Assembly: GCA_030040815.1 (NCBI GenBank)
Contig: JASHSZ010000732.1
Location: forward strand, 1 to 13,246
Direction of reading: 5' to 3'
Length of the DNA: 13,246 bases
From: Streptosporangiaceae bacterium
Lineage (GTDB): Bacteria > Actinomycetota > Actinomycetes > Streptosporangiales > Streptosporangiaceae
The translations under genes were made by a program, and so were the position numbers. Within the stretch, counting starts at the first letter, position 1. Every line of letters begins with the position of its first letter. Shown here piece after piece: positions 7,359-13,246 of the stretch. The notes beneath the pieces were generated by a model. It ran no database searches and was not told where the DNA came from. It saw only the letters and a program-made list of their open reading frames with translations.

Positions 7359-8088
7359 CCGCTCGGGTTCCCCACATGACCAGGCCGCCGCCCAAGCTCA
7401 TGACCGCGTAGCCGACGTCCCGCAGGCCCGCCTGCTCCCAGGCTCGCACCGTCCAGTCGATGGGGTACCGGCGGTAGTGCTGGGAGATGCTCGGCCCGAG
7501 GAAGCGGCCGACCCCATACCACCGGCTGCCGCCGGTGATCAGGCCGCCGAGCGGCAAGACGAGCCGCGTGTAGCCGTGCCACCAGAATCGCCAGAACGCC
7601 GACGGTGGCACGTTGAACTCCAGGCTCGCCACCACACCGCCCGGCCGGACTACCCTGGCTAGCTCCGCGAGCACGGCCTGCGGATCGCTGACGTACCTGA
7701 GCAGGTAGGTGAAGGTGAGCGCGTCCATGGACCCGTCTGCAAACGGAAGCCGCTCGGCCCCGGCGTTCACGAGGGTAACGAGGCCACCGGCGCCGGCGGC
7801 CGTGATATTCCGCGCGCCCTGCGCGAGCATGGCACGGGTCAGGTCGAGGCCGATGACCCGCGCCCCGGTGCGCTCGGCGATCTGCAGCGAGACGCCTGCG
7901 GTCCCGGCGGCCACATCAAGGACGAGGCGCGGCTGGTCGCCGTCCACGATGTGATCGACCATGGCGCGCCGCCAGCGAGCGTTCTGGCCAAACGACAGCA
8001 CCTCGGCGAGCCGGTCGTAGCGCGCGGGTAACGGCGCGAAGAGCTCCTGGGCGAAGCTGTTCGGGCGGTCGAGCACGGGAATCTGCAC
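7351..8088 (-). CDS. SAM-dependent methyltransferase, UbiE/MenG (COQ5)-like
   Basis: The product of about 245 residues is a class I methyltransferase of the UbiE/MenG type. From the chosen start, FAPLPARYDRLAEVLSFGQNARWRR (near 17-41) matches the family's N-terminal YDxxN...SfG...WR region. Motif I is LDVAAGTAG (57-65), the acidic residue ending strand 2 is Asp82 in IGLDLT, and a post-I/II region with RLPFADGSMDALTFTYLLRYVSDP follows. UbiE/MenG methylates the ring of demethylmenaquinone; this copy may do so or may act on another prenylated or lipidic substrate. The frame stays open to 8205, but GTG 8088 is preferred because GAGGAG lies 5 bases upstream and the added 39 residues are low-complexity with no family match. 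The stop overlaps the UbiA-like gene by 8 bases, so the two are probably made together. Confidence 0.85.
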   Translation of the reverse strand: MQIPVLDRPNSFAQELFAPLPARYDRLAEVLSFGQNARWRRAMVDHIVDGDQPRLVLDVAAGTAGVSLQIAERTGARVIGLDLTRAMLAQGARNITAAGAGGLVTLVNAGAERLPFADGSMDALTFTYLLRYVSDPQAVLAELARVVRPGGVVASLEFNVPPSAFWRFWWHGYTRLVLPLGGLITGGSRWYGVGRFLGPSISQHYRRYPIDWTVRAWEQAGLRDVGYAVMSLGGGLVMWGTRAGG

Positions 8089-8093
8089 GGCGT

Positions 8094-8099
8094 CTCCTC
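8094..8099 (-). promoter_or_regulatory. Shine-Dalgarno supporting the GTG 8088 start
   Basis: GAGGAG on the minus strand ends 5 bases before the GTG at 8088. No comparable site precedes the upstream candidate at 8205. Confidence 0.75.
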
Positions 8100-8107
8100 G
8101 ATGGGCC

Positions 8108-8119
8108 CCGTGATCACGG
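8108..8119. promoter_or_regulatory. Perfect 12-bp palindrome, possible operator ahead of the methyltransferase gene
   Basis: CCGTGATCACGG is fully symmetric and lies 19 bases upstream of GTG 8088. It overlaps a minus-strand TACCGT (8116-8121), which fits the TANNNT -10 pattern, so a bound repressor would cover the promoter. No good -35 box is seen. Function is inferred from position only. The remaining stretch up to 8277 also holds TACGAT (8237-8242), a possible rightward -10 box for the crotonase gene. Confidence 0.3.
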
Positions 8120-8277
8120 TACGCCAGCGGCGCCTCGCGCGGCACGCTCGACGCGACGACGCGCGATCCGCGCGGCTCGCGGTCGCTCTGGAGGAAGCGG
8201 CGCACGGGATGACGGGCCGGAGCATGCGCCGTGGCATACGATCTGGTGGCCGGTGACCGAGCGAGCTGGAGGCGGCC

Positions 8278-9039
8278 ATGGCTGATGTCCTGTGTGAGCA
8301 GCGCGACAGCGTTGCGCTGGTGACGCTGAATCGGCCCGCCCGGCGGAACGCGCTGTCAGCCGGACTGATCGCCGCCCTGCGGGCCACGCTGGCCGAGCTG
8401 GACACCCGGCCCGGCATCAGGGCAATCGTGCTGACCGGTGCCGACCCGGCGTTTTGTGCGGGCCTGGATCTGACTGAGCTCGGGGAGCCCGACAGCAAGC
8501 TGGCCGGGACTGGGTCCGGCCCGGTGCTGCCGCCGCTGACCACCCCACTTATTGGCGCGGTCAACGGTGCGGCCGTCACCGGCGGGCTCGAGCTGGCGCT
8601 GGCGTGCGACTTCCTGATCGCATCCGAGCGCGCCACCTTTGCCGACACGCACGCGCGGCTTGGCATCATGCCGGGCTGGGGGCTGACTTACGCGCTCCCC
8701 GAGGCCATCGGGGTGCGGCGCGCCCGCCAGATGAGCGCCACGGGTAACTTTATCGACGCTCGTACCGCGCTCGGCTGGGGCCTGGTGAACCACGTGGTCC
8801 CGCACGCCGACGTGGTAGCGGTCTCGCTCGGGCTCGCCGCCGACGCCGCTGCCAACGACGCAGCAGCCGTGCAGGCACTGTTCGCGACCTACCGCGAACA
8901 GGTCATTGGCGAGGCAGCCGCCGGCATCGAGGACCGGGCGAGGGCGCGCTGGCACGCCGCGGGCATCGACCGCGCCGAGGTCGCGCGGCGCCGGGACGCG
9001 GTGATCGAGCGGGGCCACTCGCAGGCCGGCACCGGCTGA
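8278..9039 (+). CDS. Enoyl-CoA hydratase/isomerase (crotonase) family protein
   Basis: The 253-residue length is typical for single-domain crotonases. N-terminal VTLNRPARRNALS (15-27), the first oxyanion-hole block FCAGLDL (59-65) and the second block NGAAVTGGLELALACD (96-111) are all clear. By alignment with rat mitochondrial enoyl-CoA hydratase, the first catalytic Glu (Glu144) is Glu105, but the position of Glu164 is His125 in FADTHARLGIMPGWG. Acyl-CoA binding is therefore well supported. Classical hydration of trans-2-enoyl-CoA is not assured, and isomerase or other crotonase chemistry is possible. ATG 8278 has TGGAGG (8267-8272) 5 bases upstream. The gene is divergent from the methyltransferase and convergent with the flavin-fold gene; the short gap 9040-9101 contains only small weak hairpins. 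With the acyl-CoA dehydrogenase further right it suggests acyl-CoA metabolism, but they are not in one operon. Confidence 0.85.
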   Translation: MADVLCEQRDSVALVTLNRPARRNALSAGLIAALRATLAELDTRPGIRAIVLTGADPAFCAGLDLTELGEPDSKLAGTGSGPVLPPLTTPLIGAVNGAAVTGGLELALACDFLIASERATFADTHARLGIMPGWGLTYALPEAIGVRRARQMSATGNFIDARTALGWGLVNHVVPHADVVAVSLGLAADAAANDAAAVQALFATYREQVIGEAAAGIEDRARARWHAAGIDRAEVARRRDAVIERGHSQAGTG

Positions 9040-9101
9040 GCTGCGCCATGACGCCAGATGAGCGGTGGCTCGCAGCGAGGATCGCCCTTCCTGGCGGTGG
9101 G

Positions 9102-9554
9102 TCAGGCTGACGTCCACTGGCCAGCACGCATGATGGTGCGGCCGGTCATCTCCGCCAGGCTGTTCCATGCGCGCATCACTCGGGGGGTCGCGACCAAGTA
9201 GACGTGCGGCACGTCCTCGTGCCGTGGATCCCACCCGGTCCGGGTCGCGTAACAGACCGCGACCGCGTCCGGGGCTTCCGGGCACGGCACGACCTCCGCC
9301 GCGGCATCGATGATGGTGACGTCCCGGCTGCTGCCCAGCGCCAGGCGTGCCATGCCGCCGGCGGCGGCATTCCTGGCGGTCGGCGATGCCGCCGGAGTCG
9401 CCAGAATCACGCGCGCACCGTCCCACGCGAGGGACAACGGAACCAGATGAGGCTCGCCCCCGCTGGCCGTCGCCACCCACACATCTGTGTCGCCCTCCAG
9501 CCGGGCGAGAGTGTCGGCTCTGCGCTCTGCAGCGTTCCGGACAACGTCGGTCAC
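9102..9554 (-). CDS. Pyridoxamine 5'-phosphate oxidase-like split-barrel protein (possibly F420- or flavin-binding)
   Basis: The 150-residue product has the size and pattern of the small PPOX-class split-barrel family. Residues 23-42 (TDVWVATASGGEPHLVPLSL) form the usual first strands, ending in the P-H-x-V-P-L segment. ARVILATPAASPTARN (47-62) and ARLALGSSRDVTIIDAAAEVV (69-89) are the following barrel strands, and the tail holds a Trp-rich end (RVMRAWNSL and GQWTSA). Members in actinomycetes bind F420, FMN, FAD or heme and reduce or oxidise small molecules. Nothing here decides the cofactor or substrate. Translation starts at GTG 9554, which lies 7 bases after a TANNNT box, so the mRNA may be leaderless. 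The gene is divergent from the aldo/keto reductase gene, 74 bases apart. Confidence 0.75.
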   Translation of the reverse strand: MTDVVRNAAERRADTLARLEGDTDVWVATASGGEPHLVPLSLAWDGARVILATPAASPTARNAAAGGMARLALGSSRDVTIIDAAAEVVPCPEAPDAVAVCYATRTGWDPRHEDVPHVYLVATPRVMRAWNSLAEMTGRTIMRAGQWTSA

Positions 9555-9561
9555 GCCGCCG

Positions 9562-9567
9562 AGAATA
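9562..9567 (-). promoter_or_regulatory. Possible leaderless -10 box for the PPOX-like gene
   Basis: TATTCT on the minus strand fits TANNNT and ends 7 bases before GTG 9554, placing the expected transcript start at the start codon. I see no convincing -35 box at 16-18 bases upstream. There is no Shine-Dalgarno, which is consistent with leaderless initiation. Confidence 0.35.
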
Positions 9568-9628
9568 CGGGCTTCGGCCGGCGGTATTTCGCGGTCTAAC
9601 TCAGTTCCCGGTGATGCAGACTCGTGCC

Positions 9629-10657
9629 ATGACCTATGTTGCCGCGCCAGACAGGTACGACGGTCGGATGCCGTACCGGCGATGCGGGCGGAGCGGGCTG
9701 CAGCTGCCGGAGATCTCGCTCGGGCTGTGGCAGAACTTCGGCGGTGAGACGCCGCTCGAAACCCAGCGCGCCATCCTGCGGCGGGCGTTTGACCTCGGGG
9801 TCACGCACTTCGACCTAGCGAATAACTACGGCCCGCCGTACGGCTCGGCGGAGGCCAACTTCGGCGAGATCCTGCGCGGCGACCTGCGTGCGTACCGGGA
9901 CGAGCTGATCATCTCGACCAAGGCGGGCTATGACATGTGGCCCGGGCCGTACGGCGAGTGGGGCTCCCGCAAGTACCTGCTGGCTAGCCTCGACCAGTCA
10001 CTGGCCAGGATGGGCCTGGACTACGTCGACATCTTCTACAGCCACCGGTTCGACCCGGATACGCCGCTGGAGGAGACCATGGGCGCGCTGGATACCGCGG
10101 TGCGGTCCGGCCGGGCCCTGTATGCGGGCATCTCCTCGTACTCGGCAGAGCGCACCAGCCAGGCGGCGGCGATTCTGCGCCAGCTCGGCACCCCTCTCCT
10201 CATCCACCAGCCCTCGTACTCGATGCTCAACCGGTGGGTCGAGGGTGGCCTGCTTGACGTGCTCGGCGCAGAGGGGATCGGCTGCATAGCGTTCTCGCCG
10301 CTCGCCCAGGGACTCCTGACAGGCCGGTATCTCAACGGGATCCCGGCCGGGTCCCGGGCGAGCAGGGGCAGCTCACTATCAGCGGACCAGCTGAGCGCGG
10401 CGAACCTCGCGCACGTGCGGGCACTCGCCAACATCGCCACGTCCCGCGGGCAGTCGCTGGCCCAGCTCGCGCTGTCCTGGACGCTGCGCGACCAGCGCGT
10501 CACCTCGGCTCTCATCGGCGCGAGCAGCGTCGCTCAGCTCGAGGAGAACCTCGCGGCGGCGGATCGGTCGTCGTTCACAGCCGACGAGCTCGCGGCCATC
10601 GACAAGCAGGCGGTCGAGGCGCGTATCAACATCTGGGCGCGCTCCAGCGATAGCTGA
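9629..10657 (+). CDS. gpr: Aldo/keto reductase, L-glyceraldehyde 3-phosphate reductase type (YghZ/Gpr family)
   Basis: The 342-residue product matches E. coli YghZ (Gpr, AKR14 type) closely along its length, including YRRCGRSGLQLPEISLGLW, DLANNYGPPYGSAEANFGEILR, ISTKAGYDMWPGPYGEWGSRKYLLASLDQSL, GIGCIAFSPLAQGLLTGRYLNGIP and the C-terminal Ser-Ser-Asp end. The catalytic tetrad is complete: Asp62, Tyr67, Lys98 and His139. Family members reduce L-glyceraldehyde 3-phosphate and methylglyoxal-like aldehydes with NADPH, a detoxifying cytoplasmic role; the same family is also called MgrA or KCNAB-like. ATG 9629 is chosen because it aligns with the E. coli N-terminus (MVWLANPERY...); ATG 9614, five codons upstream, is an alternative. 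The frame is open further upstream to 9347, but that part lies over the divergent gene and is not family-like. The NUDIX gene starts 7 bases after the stop, so the two are probably one operon. Confidence 0.93.
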   Translation: MTYVAAPDRYDGRMPYRRCGRSGLQLPEISLGLWQNFGGETPLETQRAILRRAFDLGVTHFDLANNYGPPYGSAEANFGEILRGDLRAYRDELIISTKAGYDMWPGPYGEWGSRKYLLASLDQSLARMGLDYVDIFYSHRFDPDTPLEETMGALDTAVRSGRALYAGISSYSAERTSQAAAILRQLGTPLLIHQPSYSMLNRWVEGGLLDVLGAEGIGCIAFSPLAQGLLTGRYLNGIPAGSRASRGSSLSADQLSAANLAHVRALANIATSRGQSLAQLALSWTLRDQRVTSALIGASSVAQLEENLAAADRSSFTADELAAIDKQAVEARINIWARSSDS

Positions 10658-10664
10658 GCGCGAC

Positions 10665-11216
10665 GTGAGCCAGCTGAACGGAACGGCGGAGCTTCGGCGC
10701 GCTGTCGCTGCCTTTGACGCGGTCACGCCACGGGAGGTCAGCTCACGTGCCCGCTTCCTCGCCGAGCTTGACCGGCTGCCCGATCCGTTCAACCGGGACG
10801 CCGACCCGGTCCACGTCACTGGCTCGGCCATCGTCATTGGACCTCGCGGCACGGTACTGCACTGGCACAAGCGCCTGGGCGGCTGGCTCCAGCCGGGAGG
10901 CCACGTCGATCCCGGCGAGACACCCTGGGAGGCGGCGCTGCGGGAGGCGCGCGAGGAGACCGGTCTGCCGGTCCGTCATCCCGGCGGTGGAGCGCAGCTT
11001 GTGCACCTGGACGTTCATCCGGCCGGGCCGCACGTCCATCTCGACGCGCGGTACCTGCTGATCGGTGCGGATGCCGAGCCGTCGCCGCCACCGGGGGAGA
11101 GCCAGCAGGTGCGGTGGTTCAGCTTTCCGGATGCGATAGAAGTGGCTGACGCCGCGCTGGTGGACGGGCTGCGCAGGGTCGCGGCGCGGCAGTCCGGCGC
11201 TAGCCAGTCCCAATGA
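10665..11216 (+). CDS. NUDIX hydrolase
   Basis: The 183-residue product contains a full NUDIX box at residues 79-101: Gly79, Glu85, then R93-E-A-R-E97-E98-T-G100-L101, preceded by KRLGGWLQPGG and VIGPRGTVLHWHK. These residues bind Mg2+ and cleave a nucleoside diphosphate linked to another group. The substrate cannot be read from the box. The N-terminal 45 residues are helical and include the segment FDAVTPREVSSRARFLAELDRLPDPFNRDADPVHVTGSAIV, which resembles those NUDIX hydrolases of actinomycetes that are about 180 residues long. The GTG start lies 7 bases after the aldo/keto reductase stop, without a good Shine-Dalgarno, suggesting translation coupled to the gene before it. The 3' end overlaps the convergent membrane protein gene by 17 bases. 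Confidence 0.9.
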   Translation: MSQLNGTAELRRAVAAFDAVTPREVSSRARFLAELDRLPDPFNRDADPVHVTGSAIVIGPRGTVLHWHKRLGGWLQPGGHVDPGETPWEAALREAREETGLPVRHPGGGAQLVHLDVHPAGPHVHLDARYLLIGADAEPSPPPGESQQVRWFSFPDAIEVADAALVDGLRRVAARQSGASQSQ

Positions 11217-12036
11217 CCGCGAGCAGCACGAGCAGGATCGTCACCGCCGCGAGCGCGCCGTGCAGCGCGATCAGCAGCACCGGGGCCCGGGCGGGAGCGC
11301 GTGCGTCCGGAGCTGTGCCGCTCGCGGTGGCCGCCGTGGGCGCGGCCACCGCGAGTCCCGATGGGCTTGCCGGCCCGTCGCCGAGCAGCGTGGCCATGCC
11401 CAGGCCCACGATCACCCACGTCAGGGCCACGTCGATCCAGCCGAGCGCGGGTTCGGCGGTCACCATGAAGCCAACCCAGATGCACAGCCCGGCGGCGGCG
11501 AGGCCCGCGTGCCCGTACGGGAGTCCGAGCGCGCGGATCTGCTGGCGACTTCGGGACCGATGCCGGCCTGCCAGCAGGTAGCCCCCGGCGAGGGCGGCGG
11601 CCAGCCACGCAGCCAGCGCGGCGAGCCGCGCGACCAGGGTGCCCGGCGTCGACGCGGGCCCGGTGGTCACCGACGCCGGCTGTGGCGGTCGGCCCTGCCG
11701 GATCAGGCTCGCGAGATAGCGGCCGTCAGCCAGGTCCTGCCGTCGCGCCGCTGCCTTGTGCAGCGGCCCGGCTACTGTGCGGATAGCCCGGCTCACCACG
11801 TCGTTGACCTGCGTTGCCCCGAGTCCGGTGCACTCCGGGGGCGTGCGCCGGACGACCGCGTGCCGCCGCAGCGCTGTTACCGCGAACGCATAACAGGCCG
11901 CCGTGCTGGCCGACGGCCCCGACCGCGCGGCGAGGGGCGGGTTAGTGGGAGGCGCCTGCCCGGCACCATGCGCGCAGGCGGAACACACCAGCGCTGCCGC
12001 GAGCGTTGCCACGGCGCTCGCGGTAATCCGGCGCAT
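11200..12036 (-). CDS. Exported or membrane protein of unknown function, four C-terminal membrane helices
   Basis: I do not recognise this family. The 278-residue product begins with a basic then hydrophobic signal-like segment (1-21) ending in VCSAC. Cys21 could be a lipoprotein cysteine, but Cys at -3 is atypical for a lipobox, so a type I signal or anchor is equally possible. Residues 22-130 form a Pro/Ala/Arg-rich outside domain with Cys48 and Cys69, which might pair. Four hydrophobic helices follow at about 134-156, 177-193, 200-219 and 252-275, with an Ala/Pro/Thr-rich linker at 221-250. No catalytic motif is visible. The ATG at 12036 lies 14 bases after the stop of the acyl-CoA dehydrogenase gene, so both are likely transcribed together leftward. 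The C-terminal codons overlap the NUDIX gene on the other strand. Confidence 0.7.
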   Translation of the reverse strand: MRRITASAVATLAAALVCSACAHGAGQAPPTNPPLAARSGPSASTAACYAFAVTALRRHAVVRRTPPECTGLGATQVNDVVSRAIRTVAGPLHKAAARRQDLADGRYLASLIRQGRPPQPASVTTGPASTPGTLVARLAALAAWLAAALAGGYLLAGRHRSRSRQQIRALGLPYGHAGLAAAGLCIWVGFMVTAEPALGWIDVALTWVIVGLGMATLLGDGPASPSGLAVAAPTAATASGTAPDARAPARAPVLLIALHGALAAVTILLVLLAVIGTG

Positions 12037-12050
12037 CGCGAGCCAGGAAG

Positions 12051-13246
12051 CTAGCCGCGGCCGGTGAGCCTGCTGAACGGCACATCGCGGTCAACCCGCA
12101 CCTCGCCAGGCAGGCCAAGTACGCGCTCGGCGAGGATGTTCTTCTGGATCTCGTCGGTGCCGCCGGCGATGGACTGGCCGGGCACCGACATCAGCACCTC
12201 CGCGATCACGCCTCCGAGCGCCGAGTCCGGCCCGGTGAGCAGCCCGGCAGCGCCCGCGATCATCGAGTGCACACGGGCAGATTCCCTGGCTACGTTGCTC
12301 GCCGCCAGCTTGCCGATTGAGCCCTCGGCACCAGGCCGTCCACCGCGGGCGCGCGCCTGGCGGGCGCGATCGGCCGTCCACAAGCTGACCCGGTGCAGCG
12401 TCACGAGCCGGACTATGGCCTGCCGGATCACCGGGTCGTCCGCGACACCGGCCGCGCGCGCGTGCTCGACCACCAGGTCAGGCCGTCCGGCCCGCTGCGG
12501 GTACCAGGAGTACGTGGCGAAGTGCCGGTCGGCTTCCGCTCTCGCCTCGGCCAGCGCCCGGCCGGGCGTCGTCGCATAGCCGGGGCGCTGCAGGGCGGCG
12601 AATCGCCGCTCGTAGGAAAGCGTGGTCAGGGCCGCTGCCCAGCCGTGCCCGACTGCACCGATGACGTTTTCGCGCGGCACGCGCGCGTCGGTCAGGAACA
12701 CTTCGTTGAACGAGGCGTGGAAGTTCATCTGCCGCAACTGGCGGACCTCGACACCGGGCTGCCGCATCGGCAGCGCGAAATAGATGATGCCCTGATGCTT
12801 AGGCACCGAGCTGTCGGTGCGGGCCAGCAGCATGCCCATGTCTGCGTGATGAGCGCTGGTGTTCCACACCTTCTGGCCGTTGATCACCCAGCTGTCGCCG
12901 TCCAGCACCGCCGTGGTGGCGAGTCCTGCCAGGTCTGAACCCGCACCCGGCTCGCTGAACAGCTGGCACCAGGTCTGCGTTCCGGTCAGGATTGGCGGCA
13001 GCAGCCGCTCGCGCAGGTCGTCCGGGCCGTGCGCCAGGATCGTGGGCGCCGCCAGCCAGGTGCCGCTGCCGACGGGCGTGCCGACCGCGCCCAGCCGGAC
13101 GAGCTCGCCGGCCACGAGCTCATCTGCCCAGCCTGGCAGGCCACGGCCATGCCAACGGCGTGGCCAGCTCGGCACCGCCCAGCCGGCCTGAAGCAGCAGC
13201 TCGCGCCAGTCCCGCAGGGACAGGTCCGGATCCCAGTGCTCGCGCA
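12051..13246 (-). CDS. Acyl-CoA dehydrogenase (FadE type), 5' end beyond the right edge
   Basis: The frame runs to the window edge without a start: upstream of GTG 13175 it continues with REHWDPDLSLRDWRELLLQAGWAVP, which is family-like, so the gene is cut at its 5' end. The 397 visible residues include the FAD/substrate signature QLFSEPGAGSDLAG, VINGQKVWNTSAHHAD, and the C-terminal GGTDEIQKNILAERVLGLP. The position of the medium-chain catalytic Glu (YEGT) is Gly here. A Glu in LSYERRF (codon 12609-12611) lies at the helix-G site used by isovaleryl- and long-chain-type dehydrogenases, so the enzyme is probably active with that base. FadE proteins of this kind oxidise fatty, branched or steroid-side-chain acyl-CoAs and pass electrons to ETF; the substrate is not evident. 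It is followed at 14 bases by the unknown membrane protein gene. Confidence 0.92.
   Translation of the reverse strand, partial: REHWDPDLSLRDWRELLLQAGWAVPSWPRRWHGRGLPGWADELVAGELVRLGAVGTPVGSGTWLAAPTILAHGPDDLRERLLPPILTGTQTWCQLFSEPGAGSDLAGLATTAVLDGDSWVINGQKVWNTSAHHADMGMLLARTDSSVPKHQGIIYFALPMRQPGVEVRQLRQMNFHASFNEVFLTDARVPRENVIGAVGHGWAAALTTLSYERRFAALQRPGYATTPGRALAEARAEADRHFATYSWYPQRAGRPDLVVEHARAAGVADDPVIRQAIVRLVTLHRVSLWTADRARQARARGGRPGAEGSIGKLAASNVARESARVHSMIAGAAGLLTGPDSALGGVIAEVLMSVPGQSIAGGTDEIQKNILAERVLGLPGEVRVDRDVPFSRLTGRG

Noticed and set aside
9052..9096. CGCCAG/CTGGCG arms with an inner CTCG-CAG-CGAG hairpin between convergent genes
   Set aside because: Arms are only 6 bp with a 33-base gap and the inner stem is 4 bp; this is close to chance in such GC-rich DNA, so no terminator is called.
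8356..9480. A leftward open frame of 374 codons spanning the crotonase gene and part of the PPOX-like gene
   Set aside because: It runs antisense through a well-supported crotonase and out of frame through the PPOX-like gene; the translation is Arg/Gly-rich without motifs.
9347..9628. N-terminal extension of the aldo/keto reductase frame
   Set aside because: It overlaps the divergent PPOX-like gene and is Arg/Pro-rich, while the start at 9629 aligns with the known N-terminus of the family.

Overview
The window is very GC-rich throughout, with third codon positions almost always G or C. Start codons are often GTG, and TANNNT -10 boxes sit directly ahead of start codons as in leaderless transcripts. 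The gene families present (a mycothiol-type maleylpyruvate isomerase-like protein, a FadE-type acyl-CoA dehydrogenase, a flippase-like membrane protein fused to a kinase-like domain) point to an actinomycete (Actinomycetota). The genus cannot be read from the sequence. I saw no tRNA, rRNA, CRISPR array, transposase, phage gene or origin, and no obvious composition island.

Left part (1-2449). A possible tail of a rightward gene (to 153) faces a leftward cytosine deaminase homologue of the CodA type (317-1585), with a hairpin between them. The deaminase carries Ser where E. coli CodA has the discriminating Asp314, which makes 5-methylcytosine deamination a serious possibility. Behind it lie an exact 21-bp inverted repeat (1614-1659) and a DinB/maleylpyruvate-isomerase-like gene (1751-2449) with a well-formed leaderless promoter.

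Middle part (2521-8088). A rightward 833-codon gene encodes a three-part membrane protein: N-terminal membrane helices, a degenerate kinase-like domain, and a flippase-like (UPF0104/LPG-synthase transmembrane) domain. It is followed by a Rieske non-heme iron oxygenase alpha subunit with a strong Shine-Dalgarno. Facing these are two overlapping leftward genes: a UbiE/MenG-like methyltransferase (true start probably 8088) and a UbiA-like membrane protein with worn Asp motifs. That pair looks like a small lipid- or quinone-modifying unit.

Right part (8278-13246). An enoyl-CoA hydratase/isomerase homologue is followed by a convergent pyridoxamine-oxidase-like flavin-fold protein. Then comes a rightward pair of an L-glyceraldehyde-3-phosphate reductase homologue (YghZ/Gpr type) and a NUDIX hydrolase. 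The window ends with a leftward pair: an acyl-CoA dehydrogenase cut by the right edge and an exported or membrane protein of unknown function 14 nt behind it.

Most of this is metabolic and membrane housekeeping or accessory content. I see no defence, mobile or biosynthetic cluster. The points most worth pursuing are the altered cytosine deaminase, the long exact palindrome beside it, the pseudokinase-flippase fusion, and the methyltransferase/UbiA-like pair.
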